A stretch of DNA of 64,000 nt from Streptomyces morookaense (GCF_013030945.1 NZ_JABBXF010000010.1:1-64000), one strand, 5' to 3'. Numbered from the stretch's first letter, positions 18,095-29,373 are shown. Made by a program: numbers and translations. Notes: generated by a model not told the origin, from the sequence alone.

Positions 18095-19701
18095 CGTCCC
18101 CCGCTTCCTGCCGTGCTCGTGGCCTCGGCCCCGGCGCCGACGGCGACCGCGCCGCCGCTCATCGAGCCGATGTATGTGCCGCCTTCGCTGATCTGCACGA
18201 TCTGCTGCTCGAACTGGTCGGTCTGGTAGCCCTGGGAGCGCAGCGCCTCCCGGACGCCGCTCGCGATGCGGTCCTGGACCGTCTTCACATAGCGGCTGAT
18301 GTCCATCTCCTGGAACAGCGACACCCGTTGCACCCCGGCCAGTTCCCGCACGGAGTCGGCGGGCCCGTCCGGCACGGCGCGCTGCGGGTCGTGGAGCCAG
18401 GTGCGGAAACCGCAGACCGCCGAGCGGAGCGCGGAGACCGCGGCCGCGAACCCGGCGGCGGGCGCGCTCAGCAGCGCGCGCAGGCCGTCGCGCAGCAGGT
18501 CCTCCTCACCGCGCCCCGCGATCACGTCGACGGCGCGGAACTCGGGCCGGATCGGCGTCAGGACGTGCGGCACGACCTCCAGCACCAGCATCCCGCCCTG
18601 CGTGTGCACGCGGACCAGGACGGAGACGACGACCTGCTCGTCCCACGCGCCGATGCGCACCCGCAGGAAGTACCGGCGGCCCTCGCCGCCCTCGTCGACC
18701 GAGTCGTCCAGGTGCCGGCGGACCGTCAGGTCGGTGTAGTCCACGGCGAACCGCTGCGGGCCGACGGGCAGATAGACGAACTCGTCGATCTCCAGGTCCT
18801 TCAGCCGGTCCCGGCTGGTCGCGGCGGCGGCCTCGCGCAGGGCCTCCAGCCGCGGCCGGATGAGGTCGACGACCAGCCGGCCGGTGAACGGCCCGGTGAA
18901 CGGCGCCGCCCCGTTCTCCCCCGCCATGTGCTTCCCCCGCTTGAGCTCCAGGGCGAAGGACCACGGCTCGTACGGGCGGCCCATGCCGATGAAGGGGCGG
19001 GAGGGGTCGTAGATGGTGAGCCCCGCGTACTGTTCGCGGGCGATGGCGTCGGCGATCCGCCGGTGGTAGGTGCTCGCCGGGAAGGCCCGGGGCTGCCGGG
19101 CGAAGTGCTGCCGGCCCAGCTCGTTGCGCATCACGGCCGCCACGCGGGTGCGGTGGTTCCACACGGGGAGCACGAGCAGCAGCGGGAAGATCACGGCGAC
19201 CCAGTCGCCCGCCCCGAGGACGAGGGCGCCGAGGGCGAGGACCCAGTAGCCGAGCGACACCAGCGGCGGCAGCACGGGCAGGGCCGCGCGCAGGGCGCGC
19301 AGTGCGCCGCTGCCCTTGAGGGCCTGGCGCAGGGTGCGTCTGTCGACGACATAGACGGACGAGCCGCGCCCGGCGGCCGCCTGGACGCCCCAGTGCAGGA
19401 AGCACACCCCGGCGTACGCCGCCGCCCAGACCGGCGCCCCGTAGGTGGCGGCGTCCACGAGGACGAATACCAGCCAGAGGCCCAGGAGCAGGAGTGCCGT
19501 CGTGATGTCCTGGGCGCGGGCGCGCAGGGCGTGGGTGAGCACCGGGACGATGTCCACGCCCAGCGAGGGGGCGATGGGCCGTTCCTCGTGTTCCACCAGC
19601 TCCTCGATGACGCGGCGGCGGAAGTCGATGTCGAGGTAGGTCCCCGCACAGAGCAGCCGGGTGGCCTCGCTGCGGGAGTCCTGTTGAGCGGAGTGATTCA
19701 C
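18091..19701 (-). CDS. Hypothetical four-helix membrane protein with C-terminal GxMSGGA motif
   Basis: Not a recognised family. 536 residues: a short N-terminus, two hydrophobic hairpins (DITTALLLLGLWLVFVLVDA with the next helix, and LPPLVSLGYWVLALGALVLG with the next helix), then about 350 cytoplasmic residues with mixed strands and helices (FALELKRGKHMAGENGAAPF, FLRVRIGAWDEQVVVSVLVRV). It ends in IGSMSGGAVAVGAGAEAT, the motif repeated twice in the next gene. GTG 19701 follows GGGGGACCC. First gene of a tightly overlapping operon of three, downstream of mdh but with its own upstream region. Confidence 0.75.
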   Translation of the reverse strand: MNHSAQQDSRSEATRLLCAGTYLDIDFRRRVIEELVEHEERPIAPSLGVDIVPVLTHALRARAQDITTALLLLGLWLVFVLVDAATYGAPVWAAAYAGVCFLHWGVQAAAGRGSSVYVVDRRTLRQALKGSGALRALRAALPVLPPLVSLGYWVLALGALVLGAGDWVAVIFPLLLVLPVWNHRTRVAAVMRNELGRQHFARQPRAFPASTYHRRIADAIAREQYAGLTIYDPSRPFIGMGRPYEPWSFALELKRGKHMAGENGAAPFTGPFTGRLVVDLIRPRLEALREAAAATSRDRLKDLEIDEFVYLPVGPQRFAVDYTDLTVRRHLDDSVDEGGEGRRYFLRVRIGAWDEQVVVSVLVRVHTQGGMLVLEVVPHVLTPIRPEFRAVDVIAGRGEEDLLRDGLRALLSAPAAGFAAAVSALRSAVCGFRTWLHDPQRAVPDGPADSVRELAGVQRVSLFQEMDISRYVKTVQDRIASGVREALRSQGYQTDQFEQQIVQISEGGTYIGSMSGGAVAVGAGAEATSTAGSGGR

Positions 19702-19778
19702 GGGTCCCCCGATCCGTCGAACTCACTTGCGGACTACACGAGTTGACGTACATTCGGAAGAACTCAGAATAAGCCGAA

Positions 19779-19819
19779 CGGCCCGCCATCGACCCCGTTG
19801 GGGAGCAGATGACGGGCCG
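19779..19819 (-). terminator. Probable mdh terminator
   Basis: Nested hairpin: CGGCCCG (19779-19785) pairs with CGGGCCG (19813-19819), and inside it CCCC-GTT-GGGG. It lies just downstream of the mdh stop and before the next operon. Confidence 0.6.
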
Positions 19820-19871
19820 ATTTTCGCCCCGTACGTGCGTACCGCGCTACGCGTGTACGAATCCGTCAGGC

Positions 19872-20993
<1,122 letters not shown>

Positions 20994-21026
20994 TCACCGT
21001 GGCCGCTCCGCTGGGGGGCGGTACGT

Positions 21027-21112
21027 CGTCCGCAGGTGCGTTGTGGTTGATCGCGCAGTTCCTCCCCCAGCTACCGCTGGGAGGTGCCCCCAGCGCCCCT
21101 TACGGGGCGCTG
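21027..21112. repeat. Dispersed repeat between mdh and the HTH-DUF2690 gene
   Basis: GCGCAGTTCCTCCCCCAGCT, a short CTGGGAGGTGCCCCCAG stem and GCGCCCCTTACGGGGCGC. Its end abuts the stop of the next gene, for which it may act as a terminator. Confidence 0.8.
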
Positions 21113-21113
21113 G

Positions 21114-22223
21114 TCACGAGGAGCTCGGCACCGTGCACCCCTTGCGGCCCGAGACCAGCGTCACGCACGCCGTGGCCTGGCCCGGGCTGTTGACGGGGAC
21201 CATGTTCGTGTGCGCGTCCGCGCCCCGGTCGACGTGGCCGTTCTCGGTCGCGCCGTCGCTGCTTATCCGCAGGGAGTCCCCCGGCGCGGCCTGGGTCAGG
21301 CGCGCCCAGGCGGCACCGCAGGCCTTGCTGTAGCGGACCTCGACGTACGAGGTGCCGACCGTCGTGGAGCCGGCCGTCGTCGCGTGCTGTCCGCCGCAGC
21401 CCATGGTCTCGGGGTCCTTGCCCGTGCACTCCGCGCCCGTGCACTTCACCCCGGCGGGCGCCGGGGCCGGACCGGTGCTGACGCTCGGCGAGGTGAGCGG
21501 GCCCGTGGCCTTCTTCCCGCCGTCGTCGCCCGAGCCGAGCAGCAGCACCGCGGAGACGATCACCAGCGCCGTGCCCACGGCGCCGAGCGCGAACAGCACC
21601 GCCGTGCGCCGCCCGTTGCGCTTGCCGCTCTTGTCCGCCCCGCCTCCCTCGCCTTCCCTGGCCTCCTCGTCCACGGGGATGGCCTGCGCCCGGACGTCCG
21701 GCGAGCCGCCGGGGCGGGAGAGCAGCCGGCCGCGCCTCGCGGACCCGCCCTGCGGTTCGGGCGCCTGCTCCGTGCTCTCGGGCGGCGCCGCCGTCGCCGC
21801 CGCACCCTCACTGCGCAGGGCGGAGCGGATCCGCCGGCCGCCCCCGGACCGCTTGCCGCGGCCCGCCTCCTCGGGAGGCGGGCCGAACGCCCCCAACGCG
21901 GCGCGCGCCTCGGCGACCTTGATCGCCTCCATGGTCACGTCGTGCCGCAGCTCCGAGCGGCTCCACGAGCGCTCGGCCAGCTCCCACATCGTGCCGAGGT
22001 GGCCCGGGTCGGCGCCCGTGGCCTCGGCGAGCGCCTCGGCGGCGCCCCGCGGCGGCAGCAGACGCCCGTTCAGATAGCGCTCCCAGGACGTCTTGCTGTA
22101 ACCGGTGCGGTCCGCGACGGCCGCGATGCTCAGACCGCTCCGCTCGACGAGTCTGCGCAGCTGTTCGGCGAACTCGCGGACCTGCGGGTCGAGTTCCTCC
22201 GGTAGCGCCCTCCAACGAGGCAT
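21114..22223 (-). CDS. Helix-turn-helix protein with transmembrane helix and DUF2690 domain
   Basis: 369 residues. An XRE-type helix-turn-helix lies at about 15-75 (LVERSGLSIAAVADRTGYSKTSWERYLNGRLLPP). A charged, low-complexity linker, one membrane helix (AVLFALGAVGTALVIVSAVLLLGSG) and an extracellular C-terminus follow. The C-terminus carries KCTGAECTGKDPETMGCGG with several Cys and matches DUF2690 as I remember it. The layout suggests a membrane-tethered DNA-binding protein. Target and signal are unknown. Confidence 0.85.
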   Translation of the reverse strand: MPRWRALPEELDPQVREFAEQLRRLVERSGLSIAAVADRTGYSKTSWERYLNGRLLPPRGAAEALAEATGADPGHLGTMWELAERSWSRSELRHDVTMEAIKVAEARAALGAFGPPPEEAGRGKRSGGGRRIRSALRSEGAAATAAPPESTEQAPEPQGGSARRGRLLSRPGGSPDVRAQAIPVDEEAREGEGGGADKSGKRNGRRTAVLFALGAVGTALVIVSAVLLLGSGDDGGKKATGPLTSPSVSTGPAPAPAGVKCTGAECTGKDPETMGCGGQHATTAGSTTVGTSYVEVRYSKACGAAWARLTQAAPGDSLRISSDGATENGHVDRGADAHTNMVPVNSPGQATACVTLVSGRKGCTVPSSS

Positions 22224-22636
22224 TGCCCTCCCCTGTCCCCCGATGCGAACGGTCGTCTTCCCCGCGCCGCTGTGCTTCCCCCTCCACAGCCTCGGTTCCG
22301 GCTACCCAGGGGGATGGCACAACTCAGCATGTCAGTTCCCAACAGGGCGGCGCATGGTGGCATTTGGGGTTGATCAAACTCGCCGGTCGCACGCCCCCGG
22401 GGACGTACCGCGTCACCGGATGGTGACATTCGGCGTGGTTTTGGTACGGGGCGCGGACCTCGTACCGGAACGGTCACCCCCGGGCCACAGCGGACCGGCC
22501 GCTATTGATCCGGAATCCCGTTTTCATGATCCTCAAGGACGAGCGGCGGCCTGTCCTCCCACGGGGGTGGAGGACCGGTCGCCGGCTCTCCTCCGCTCTC
22601 CTCCCTACCCGCACACCACCGGGGTCAAAGCACCGC
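22224..22636. other. Gene-free region between icd and the HTH-DUF2690 gene
   Basis: 413 bp with no convincing gene. It holds the promoter side of the HTH gene, an inverted repeat GGTACG-N12-CGTACC in the middle, and two similar stretches reading ATGGTGGCATTTGG and ATGGTGACATTCGG. Near icd there is a hairpin (22553-22575). Confidence 0.5.
22553..22575 (-). terminator. Possible icd terminator
   Basis: GTCCTCC and GGAGGAC arms with a 9-nt loop, about 60 bp downstream of the icd stop. Confidence 0.4.
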
Positions 22637-23851
22637 TCACGACAGACTCTTCTTCAGGCCCTCCTCCAGCGCGGCCAGGAACTCCTCGGTGGTCAGCCAC
22701 GGCTGCTCGGGGCCGGTCAGCCGGGCCAGGTCCCTCGTCATCCGGCCGCGCCCGACGGTCTCGGTGCACACCCGCTCCAGGGTCTCCGCGAACCCGGTGA
22801 CCTCGGGGGTGCCGTCGAGCCTGCCGCGGTGGGCCAGGGCCCGTGTCCAGGCGTGGACGGAGGCGATCGGGTTGGTGGACGTCTCCTTGCCCTGCTGGTG
22901 GCGGCGGTAGTGCCGGGTGACCGTGCCGTGCGCCGCCTCCGCCGCGACGGTCCGACCGTCCGGGGACATCAGCACGGAGGTCATCAGGCCCAGCGAGCCG
23001 AAGCCCTGCGCGACGACGCCGGACGGCACGTCGCCGTCGTGGTTCTTGCACGCCCAGACGTAGCCGCCCGGCGACTGCAGCAGCATGGCCACCATGTCGT
23101 CGGCCGGCCGGTGCTCGTAGACCAGTCCCCCGGCCTCGAAGTCGGCCCGGAACTCGGCGTCGAAGACCTCCTGGAAGAGGTCCTTGAAGCGGCCGTCGTA
23201 CTTCTTCAGGACCGTGTTCCTCGTGGACAGGTAGACCGGGTAGCCGCGCTCCAGCCCGTAGCGGAACGAGGCCCGCGCGAAGTCGCGGACCGAGTCGTCC
23301 AGGTGGTACATCGCCAGTGCCACGCCGGGGCCCGGGAACTCGTACACCTCCAGCTCGACCGGCTCCGAGCCGTCCCCCGGGGTGAACGCCAGGGTGAGCG
23401 TGCCCGGACCCGGGACCTTCAGGTCCGTCGCGCCGCACTGGTCGCCGAAAGCGTGCCGGCCGACGACGATCGGCTTCGTCCAGCCCGGCACCGGGCGGGG
23501 CACGCCGGGAATGATGACGGGCTCGCGGAAGACCACCCCGCCGAGGATCGAACGGAGGGTGCCGCTGGGCGAGCGGTACATCGCCTTGAGGCCGAACTCC
23601 TCGACCCGCGCCTCGTCCGGCGTGATGGTCGCGCACTTCACACCGACGCCGTGCTCGGCGATGGCGTGCGCCGCGTCGATGGTGACCTGGTCGTTGGTGG
23701 CGTCGCGGTGCTCGATGCCCAGGTCGAAGCGGATCAGCTCGACATCGAGGTACGGCAGGACCAGCCGGTCCCTGATGAACTGCCAGATGATGCGCGCCAT
23801 CTCGTCGCCGTCGAGCTCGACGACCGGGTTGGCGGCCTTGATCTTCGTCAT
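22637..23851 (-). CDS. icd: NADP-dependent isocitrate dehydrogenase (dimeric type)
   Basis: A 404-residue enzyme of the eukaryote-like dimeric class, which starts KAANPVVELDGDEMARIIWQ. The substrate-binding segment is YRSPSGTLRSILGG with conserved Ser/Arg; the metal and cofactor sites are near ADDMVAMLLQSPGGYVWACKNHDGDV and AAEAAHGTVTRHYRRHQQGKETSTNP. It oxidatively decarboxylates isocitrate to 2-oxoglutarate in the TCA cycle. Note that many streptomycetes instead carry the monomeric 740-residue enzyme; whether this strain has both cannot be seen here. ATG 23851. Confidence 0.95.
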   Translation of the reverse strand: MTKIKAANPVVELDGDEMARIIWQFIRDRLVLPYLDVELIRFDLGIEHRDATNDQVTIDAAHAIAEHGVGVKCATITPDEARVEEFGLKAMYRSPSGTLRSILGGVVFREPVIIPGVPRPVPGWTKPIVVGRHAFGDQCGATDLKVPGPGTLTLAFTPGDGSEPVELEVYEFPGPGVALAMYHLDDSVRDFARASFRYGLERGYPVYLSTRNTVLKKYDGRFKDLFQEVFDAEFRADFEAGGLVYEHRPADDMVAMLLQSPGGYVWACKNHDGDVPSGVVAQGFGSLGLMTSVLMSPDGRTVAAEAAHGTVTRHYRRHQQGKETSTNPIASVHAWTRALAHRGRLDGTPEVTGFAETLERVCTETVGRGRMTRDLARLTGPEQPWLTTEEFLAALEEGLKKSLS

Positions 23852-23955
23852 GAGCGGACCGTCCCTCTGCGCAGCCGGGGTCCCCCGCCGGGAGGCAGCG
23901 CCCCTCCCCGGCCCGGGAGGCGGGGGAGGAACACTCGTCCTCAAGATACGCACAC

Positions 23956-24450
23956 CTACTGCACGGTGAAGTGCAGCACGTCGTCCAGGAAGGGGATCTT
24001 CAGCCAGGCGTGCGGCTGGGCCATCAGGGCCAGCAGCACGATCGCCGCGCCCAGCCCGCCGTATGTGAACAGGTCCGTGAACCGCGAGCGCACCGCCAGC
24101 ATGCCCACCGAGGGCAGCGTCCAGCGCAGCACCGCGCCGCCGATCATCGCCAGCCCGATGATGATCGCGCCGACCCGCCAGGCGTCGAGGGCGACGACCA
24201 GCAGGCCCAGCCCGGTCCCCGCCATGACCGCCAGCAGCGGCCACTGCCGCGCGGGCGCGGGGGCACCGCCGGGCGCGGCGCGCCCGCCGCCCTCGGGGCG
24301 CGCAGTGTCCTGCGTGAGCCGGGGAGGACGGCGGGAGCCCGGCTTGGCGGGCTCGGCTGCCTTGGCCGCCTTGGCGGGCTCGGCGGGCTTGTGCTCGCCG
24401 CCACCGGAGCCGGAGCCGGACTCAGCCTGCATGGCCGATTCCGGCGGCAC
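23956..24450 (-). CDS. DUF3017 family membrane protein
   Basis: A 164-residue small membrane protein: a charged, Pro/Ala-rich cytoplasmic N-terminus of about 75 residues, then three helices ([50 protein letters not shown]). This is the DUF3017 architecture, and the family sits next to folD in Streptomyces as I recall. Start chosen at GTG 24450, which has GTGGAGG nine bases upstream; ATG 24432 is an alternative. Either way it overlaps the 3' end of folD, so translation is coupled. Function unknown. Confidence 0.8.
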   Translation of the reverse strand: MPPESAMQAESGSGSGGGEHKPAEPAKAAKAAEPAKPGSRRPPRLTQDTARPEGGGRAAPGGAPAPARQWPLLAVMAGTGLGLLVVALDAWRVGAIIIGLAMIGGAVLRWTLPSVGMLAVRSRFTDLFTYGGLGAAIVLLALMAQPHAWLKIPFLDDVLHFTVQ

Positions 24451-25291
24451 GCTCGGCGGCCTCCACGACGTTGACCAGCAGCAGGGCGCGCGTCATCGGG
24501 CCGACGCCGCCCGGGTTCGGGGAGATCCAGCCGGCCACCTCGGCCACGCCCGGGTCCACGTCGCCCTGGATCTTGCCCTCGCCGTCCCGGCTGACGCCCA
24601 CGTCCAGCACCGCCGCGCCCGGCTTGACGTCCTCGGGCTTGATCAGGTGACCGACGCCCGCGGCGGCCACGATGATGTCCGCCTGGCGCAGCTGTGCCGA
24701 CAGGTCGCGGGTGCCGGTGTGGCAGAGGGTGACGGTGGCGTTCTCGGTCCTGCGGGTCAGCAGCAGGCCGATGGAGCGGCCGACGGTGATGCCGCGGCCG
24801 ACGACCACCACGTGCGCGCCGTTGATCTCGACGTCGTGGCGGCGCAGCAGCTCGATGATGCCGTTCGGGGTGCAGGGCAGCGGGCCGGTCTCGTTCAGCA
24901 CCAGGCGGCCCAGGCTCATCGGGTGCAGGCCGTCGGCGTCCTTGGCCGGGTCCATCAGCTCCAGGACGCGATTGGTGTCGATGCCCTTGGGGAGCGGGAG
25001 TTGGACGATGTACCCCGTGCACTCGGGGTTCTCGTTGAGCTCGCGGACGACCGCCTCGATCTCCTCCTGGGTGGCCGTGGCGGGGAGTTCGCGCTGGATG
25101 GAGGCGATGCCCACCTCCGCGCAGTCGCGGTGCTTGCCGGCCACGTACCACTTGCTGCCGGGGTCGTCGCCGACGAGGAGGGTGCCCAGGCCGGGCTGCA
25201 CGCCCTCGGCCTTCAGCGCTTCCACACGGACGGTGAGTTCGGACTTGATCGCGGCCGCGGTGGCCTTGCCATCGAGAATCTGGGCGGTCAT
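24422..25291 (-). CDS. folD: Methylenetetrahydrofolate dehydrogenase/cyclohydrolase
   Basis: A 289-residue bifunctional FolD. The signature catalytic Lys lies in [30 protein letters not shown] is the second family motif; and the Rossmann part reads [18 protein letters not shown] with [16 protein letters not shown] at the end. It interconverts methylene-, methenyl- and formyl-tetrahydrofolate and so feeds the formyl groups used by purN and purH nearby. ATG 25291. Divergent from the RDD gene. Confidence 0.97.
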   Translation of the reverse strand: MTAQILDGKATAAAIKSELTVRVEALKAEGVQPGLGTLLVGDDPGSKWYVAGKHRDCAEVGIASIQRELPATATQEEIEAVVRELNENPECTGYIVQLPLPKGIDTNRVLELMDPAKDADGLHPMSLGRLVLNETGPLPCTPNGIIELLRRHDVEINGAHVVVVGRGITVGRSIGLLLTRRTENATVTLCHTGTRDLSAQLRQADIIVAAAGVGHLIKPEDVKPGAAVLDVGVSRDGEGKIQGDVDPGVAEVAGWISPNPGGVGPMTRALLLVNVVEAAERAAGIGHAG

Positions 25292-25389
25292 GGCCCCATC
25301 CTCGCGGATGGGACGGCCCGGGTTCCACTCAGGTGGCCTCCGCCTACGATGTCGGCCGTCCCCAGCTCAGAACCGCTCGAAGGATCCAG

Positions 25390-26001
25390 GTGACCCACCC
25401 GCCCTACCCCCCGTACCCCCAGCAGCCGGCCGCACCGGGGTATCCGCCCCAGCCGGGCGGCTACCCGCCGTTCCCCCAGCAGCCCGGCCCGTACGGCCAG
25501 ATGCCGTACGCGGTGCCGCAGCGGCCGCCGTTGGCGGGCTGGTGGTCGCGCGTGGGTGCCACGATGCTCGACGGCCTGATCGGCGGACTGGTGCCGATGG
25601 CCCTGTTCATCGCCGGGTTCGTGATGATCGCCATGGGCGCCCATCGCACCTGCACGTTCAGCACCGACGGTTACTCCGTCTGCGAGCCCACGTCGAAGGG
25701 CGAGATGTTCGGGGGCATCGCCCTGATGGGCGTCGGCTGGCTCGTCGCCATGATCATCGGCTTCTGGATGCTGTACCGCCAGGGCAAGACCGGCCAGACG
25801 CCCGGCAAGAAGGCGATGAACATCGCCGTCCTGCGCGAGCGCGACGGCATGCCGCTCGGCTTCGGCATGACCTTCGTGCGCAACCTGTGCCACTTCTTCG
25901 ACGGCTTCCTCTATCTCGGCTACCTCTGGCCGCTGTGGGACGAGAAGAACCAGACCTTCGCCGACAAGATGGTCGGCACGGTGGTGATCCGCACGCGCTG
26001 A
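25390..26001 (+). CDS. RDD family membrane protein
   Basis: 203 residues. A Pro/Tyr/Gln-rich cytoplasmic tail (PPYPQQPAAPGYPPQPGGYPP, given in part) precedes the RDD domain: WWSRVGATMLDGLIGG (the R and D of the family), membrane helices at LVPMALFIAGFVMIAMG and GGIALMGVGWLVAMIIGFW, and the late TPGKKAMNIAVLRE and FADKMVGTVVI motifs. GTG 25390 follows AAGGATCCAG; upstream in-frame ATGs lie in the promoter region. Convergent with purH. Function of RDD proteins is mostly unknown. Confidence 0.85.
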   Translation: MTHPPYPPYPQQPAAPGYPPQPGGYPPFPQQPGPYGQMPYAVPQRPPLAGWWSRVGATMLDGLIGGLVPMALFIAGFVMIAMGAHRTCTFSTDGYSVCEPTSKGEMFGGIALMGVGWLVAMIIGFWMLYRQGKTGQTPGKKAMNIAVLRERDGMPLGFGMTFVRNLCHFFDGFLYLGYLWPLWDEKNQTFADKMVGTVVIRTR

Positions 26002-26007
26002 GGGAAC

Positions 26008-26033
26008 CCCCGCGCCCCGTAAGGGGCGCGGGG
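26008..26033. terminator. Bidirectional terminator between RDD gene and purH
   Basis: CCCCGCGCCCC and GGGGCGCGGGG arms, 11 bp each, loop GTAA. It is the hairpin part of the dispersed repeat used as a terminator between convergent genes. Confidence 0.85.
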
Positions 26034-26041
26034 TTGTGCAC

Positions 26042-27616
26042 CTAGTGGAAGAAGTGCCGCGTACCCGTGAAGTACATGGTCACCCCGGCCGCCTCGGCGG
26101 CCTCCACCACCTGCTCGTCCCGCATCGAACCCCCCGGCTGCACAACGGCCTTGACGCCCGCGGCCGTGAGCACCTCCAGCCCGTCCGGGAACGGGAAGAA
26201 CGCGTCGGACGCGGCGTACGAACCGCGCGCCCGCTCCTCGCCGGCGCGCTGCACGGCCAGCTTCGCGGAGTCGACCCGGTTGACCTGGCCCATGCCCACG
26301 CCGACGGTCGCGCCGTCCTTCGCCAGCAGAATCGCGTTGGACTTCACCGCGCGGCACGCCTTCCACGCGAACGCCAGCTCGGCCAGCTCCGCGCCGGACA
26401 GCGGCTCGCCCGTCGCCAGCGTCCAGTGCGCCGGGTCGTCGCCCTCGGCCTGCAGCCGGTCCTTCGCCTGCAGCAGCAGGCCGCCCTCGATCGGCCGGAC
26501 CTCCTCGACCGCACACGGGGCGTCGGCGCAGCGCAGCACGCGGATGTTCTTCTTGCGGGCCAGGACCTCGACCGCGCCGTCCTCGTAGTCCGGGGCGACG
26601 ACGACCTCGGTGAAGATCTCCGCGACCTGCTCGGCCATGGCCACCGACACCGGGCGGTTGACGGCGATGACGCCGCCGAACGCCGACAGCGGGTCGCAGG
26701 CGTGGGCCTTGCGGTGCGCCTCGGCGACGTCCGAACCGGTCGCGATGCCACAGGGGTTGGCGTGCTTGATGATCGCGACGCAGGGCTCGTCGTGGTCGTA
26801 CGCGGCCCGGCGGGCGGCCTCGGTGTCGACGTAGTTGTTGTACGACATCTCCTTGCCGTGCAACTGCTCGGCGGAGGCGAGGCCCTTGCCGCTCCCGTCG
26901 GTGTAGAGGGCGGCGGGCTGGTGCGGGTTCTCGCCGTAACGCAGCACGTTCGCGCGGGAGTGGGCGGCGCCGGCGAACTCGGGGAAACCGCTGTCGTCCG
27001 CGGCGGCGTAGTCGGCGGCGAACCAGTTGGCCACGGCCACGTCATAGGCGGCGGTGTGCTGGAAGGCCTGTGCGGCGAGGCGCTTGCGCCGGGCGAGGTC
27101 GAAGCCACCGGCGGCGACGGCCGCGAGGACGTCGTCGTAGCGGGCCGGGTCGACGACGACGGCCACGGACGGGTGGTTCTTGGCGGCCGCGCGGACCATC
27201 GACGGGCCGCCGATGTCGATCTGCTCGACGCACTCGTCCGGGGTGGCGCCGGAGGCGACGGTCTCCCGGAAGGGGTAGAGGTTGACGATCACGAGCTCGA
27301 AGGGCGCGACGCCCAGCTCCGCGAGCTGCTCGCGGTGCGCGTCGAGGCGCTGGTCGGCGAGGATGCCCGCGTGGACGCGCGGGTGCAGGGTCTTGACGCG
27401 CCCGTCCAGGCACTCGGGGAAACCGGTGAGCTCCTCGACCTTTGTGACCGGGACGCCCGCCGCGGCGATCTTCCCGGCCGTCGAGCCCGTCGAGACGAGC
27501 TCGACGCCCGCCGCGTGCAGGCCACGGGCGAGCTCCTCCAGTCCCGTCTTGTCGTAGACGCTGACCAGCGCGCGGCGGATGGGCCGCTTGGTGCCTTCGG
27601 CGGTCACGGGATTCAC
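26042..27616 (-). CDS. purH: Bifunctional AICAR transformylase/IMP cyclohydrolase
   Basis: A 524-residue PurH. The N-terminal MGS-like cyclohydrolase domain ([49 protein letters not shown]) is followed by the AICAR transformylase part with [13 protein letters not shown], catalytic [11 protein letters not shown] and [12 protein letters not shown]. It carries out the last two steps of IMP synthesis with formyl-THF. GTG 27616 overlaps the purN stop by 4 bp; a GTG nine bases later is an alternative. Forms an operon with purN. Confidence 0.97.
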   Translation of the reverse strand: MNPVTAEGTKRPIRRALVSVYDKTGLEELARGLHAAGVELVSTGSTAGKIAAAGVPVTKVEELTGFPECLDGRVKTLHPRVHAGILADQRLDAHREQLAELGVAPFELVIVNLYPFRETVASGATPDECVEQIDIGGPSMVRAAAKNHPSVAVVVDPARYDDVLAAVAAGGFDLARRKRLAAQAFQHTAAYDVAVANWFAADYAAADDSGFPEFAGAAHSRANVLRYGENPHQPAALYTDGSGKGLASAEQLHGKEMSYNNYVDTEAARRAAYDHDEPCVAIIKHANPCGIATGSDVAEAHRKAHACDPLSAFGGVIAVNRPVSVAMAEQVAEIFTEVVVAPDYEDGAVEVLARKKNIRVLRCADAPCAVEEVRPIEGGLLLQAKDRLQAEGDDPAHWTLATGEPLSGAELAELAFAWKACRAVKSNAILLAKDGATVGVGMGQVNRVDSAKLAVQRAGEERARGSYAASDAFFPFPDGLEVLTAAGVKAVVQPGGSMRDEQVVEAAEAAGVTMYFTGTRHFFH

Positions 27617-28242
27617 TGGATCCGTACCTTTCGTCCCTCTATGCGGTAGCCGTGCCGGGCCAGTCGGCCCACGACTTCGACGAGCAGCTGTCGCTCGACT
27701 TCCTTGATCCGCTCATGCAGCGCGGATTCGTCGTCCTCGTCCCGGACCTCCACCACGCCCTGCGCGATGACGGGTCCGGTGTCGACGCCCTCGTCGACGA
27801 AGTGGACGGTGCAGCCGGTCACCTTCACCCCGGACGCGAGCGCGTCGCGCACGGCGTGGGCGCCGGGAAAACTGGGCAGCAGAGCGGGGTGCGTATTGAC
27901 CGTCCGCCCGCCGAACCGGGCCAGGAAGGCCTTCCCCACGATCTTCATAAAGCCCGCGGACACCACCAGGTCCGGCTCGTACCCGGCCACGGCCTCGGCG
28001 AGCGCCGCGTCCCAGGCCTCCCGCGTGGGGTGGTCCTGCACCCGGCAGACGAAGGTGGGCAGCCCGGCGCGCTCGGCGCGCTCCAGCCCGGCGATGCCCT
28101 CGCGGTCGGCGCCGACGGCCACGATCCGCGCGCCGTAGCCGTCCGGATCGGCGGCGATGGCGTCGAGCAGGGCCTGCAGGTTCGTACCGGAACCCGAGAC
28201 CAGCACGACAAGGCGGGCAGGACGTCCAGCAGGGGCATCCAC
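27613..28242 (-). CDS. purN: Phosphoribosylglycinamide formyltransferase
   Basis: A 209-residue GAR transformylase. Substrate phosphate loop [17 protein letters not shown] near the N-terminus, catalytic Asn and His in [17 protein letters not shown], and the Asp in [16 protein letters not shown]. Formyl-THF dependent, third step of purine synthesis. The frame is open to 28410, but GTG 28242 gives the family length and follows AAAGGGCCTCGCT; GTG further up in VRKGLA is an alternative. Operon with purH. Confidence 0.95.
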   Translation of the reverse strand: MDAPAGRPARLVVLVSGSGTNLQALLDAIAADPDGYGARIVAVGADREGIAGLERAERAGLPTFVCRVQDHPTREAWDAALAEAVAGYEPDLVVSAGFMKIVGKAFLARFGGRTVNTHPALLPSFPGAHAVRDALASGVKVTGCTVHFVDEGVDTGPVIAQGVVEVRDEDDESALHERIKEVERQLLVEVVGRLARHGYRIEGRKVRIQ

Positions 28243-28481
28243 AGCGAGGCCCTTTCTCACGGGGCGGGACAACGGGTTTGTATGGACGTACGAAAAGGAG
28301 AGGCTCCCCGATACGGGGGTCCCTACGAAGCCGACGGCCGCCAGCAACGATACCGGCACACCGCCCGGCCCCCACGGGACGGGGGCACGCACGGGAGGTA
28401 GCGTCTGCAAGCGGGCGCTTCACGCACGCCGCCGTAGGCTCGAAGTGCAGGACGACGAGACCAGGGGAAGACACACTCCAC

Positions 28482-29222
28482 ATGCCGGACCGACGCCGCC
28501 ACGCGGCTCACCGCCCCCCGCTGCCCGCCACGCAGGCGTTCCGCATGCCGCAACCCTCCGCCGACCGGGACGACAACCCCTTCGCGCCGCCGCCCGAGGG
28601 CCAGGCGGACCGCCCCTGGCAGCCGCGGCGGCAGTCATCGGGGGCCTCCGGTGAGGACGACTCCTCGTCCGCTTCCCCGGGCGACGGCTCCGGCGAGCAG
28701 CCCCCGGCGTGGGGCAGCCAGTGGAGCAGCCGCCAGCCCGGCCGCCACGACGGCGGCTTCGGCGGCGGCCCCGGCGGCGGCCCGCAGGGCCAGCTGCCCG
28801 GCGGCAACGGCGGCCTGCGCTGGGACCCGACGGACCCGGCCCAACGCCGCGCCCGCTACGCCCTGTTGGCGGGCATGTGGGGCTTCTTCTTCGCCCTGTT
28901 CAGCATCCCGCAGGTGGCCCTGCTGCTGGGCGCGCTCTCGGTCTACTGGGCCGTCAGCTCACTCCGCGCCAAGCCGAAGCCGCGCGACCCGGACACCCCG
29001 CCGCCCCCGCCGGGCGGCTTCCGCCCCCAGACCACAGCGGCGGTGAGCGGCCTGGTCACGGGCGGCCTGGCACTGGCGATCGTGGCGACGACGTTCGCCT
29101 TCCAGCTGGCGTACCGGGACTACTACACGTGCGTGGACGACGCACTGACGCAGACGTCCCGCCAGGCATGCGAAACCCACTTGCCGAAGCAGCTGCGCCC
29201 GCTGCTGGAGGTGCAGGAGTAG
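28482..29222 (+). CDS. Hypothetical membrane protein, two helices, low-complexity N-terminus
   Basis: About 246 residues. A long Pro/Gly/Gln-rich cytoplasmic part ([16 protein letters not shown]) is followed by [20 protein letters not shown], helices at [27 protein letters not shown] and [23 protein letters not shown], and an extracellular tail with two Cys ([20 protein letters not shown]) that could form a disulfide. A similar gene sits near purN in other streptomycetes as I recall. ATG 28482 or 28545. No function assigned. Confidence 0.8.
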   Translation: MPDRRRHAAHRPPLPATQAFRMPQPSADRDDNPFAPPPEGQADRPWQPRRQSSGASGEDDSSSASPGDGSGEQPPAWGSQWSSRQPGRHDGGFGGGPGGGPQGQLPGGNGGLRWDPTDPAQRRARYALLAGMWGFFFALFSIPQVALLLGALSVYWAVSSLRAKPKPRDPDTPPPPPGGFRPQTTAAVSGLVTGGLALAIVATTFAFQLAYRDYYTCVDDALTQTSRQACETHLPKQLRPLLEVQE

Positions 29223-29230
29223 CGCGGTCT

Positions 29231-29360
29231 CCGGGGCGCCCGTAAGGGGCGCGGGGAACTGCGCGACCAGCCACACACGACCGGCACCCGACGAACCAGC
29301 GGGTGCGCCCCGAAGGGGCGCGGGGAACTGCGCGACCGGCCACGGACGGCCCGCACCCGA
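29231..29360. repeat. Two tandem inverted-orientation copies of the dispersed repeat
   Basis: GGGGCGCGGGGAACTGCGCG occurs twice (near 29245 and 29317), each followed by a GGCCAC/AGCCAC tail. They fill the gap between the convergent membrane genes and can fold as terminators. Confidence 0.75.
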
Positions 29361-29373
29361 AGCACCCCGCGCC

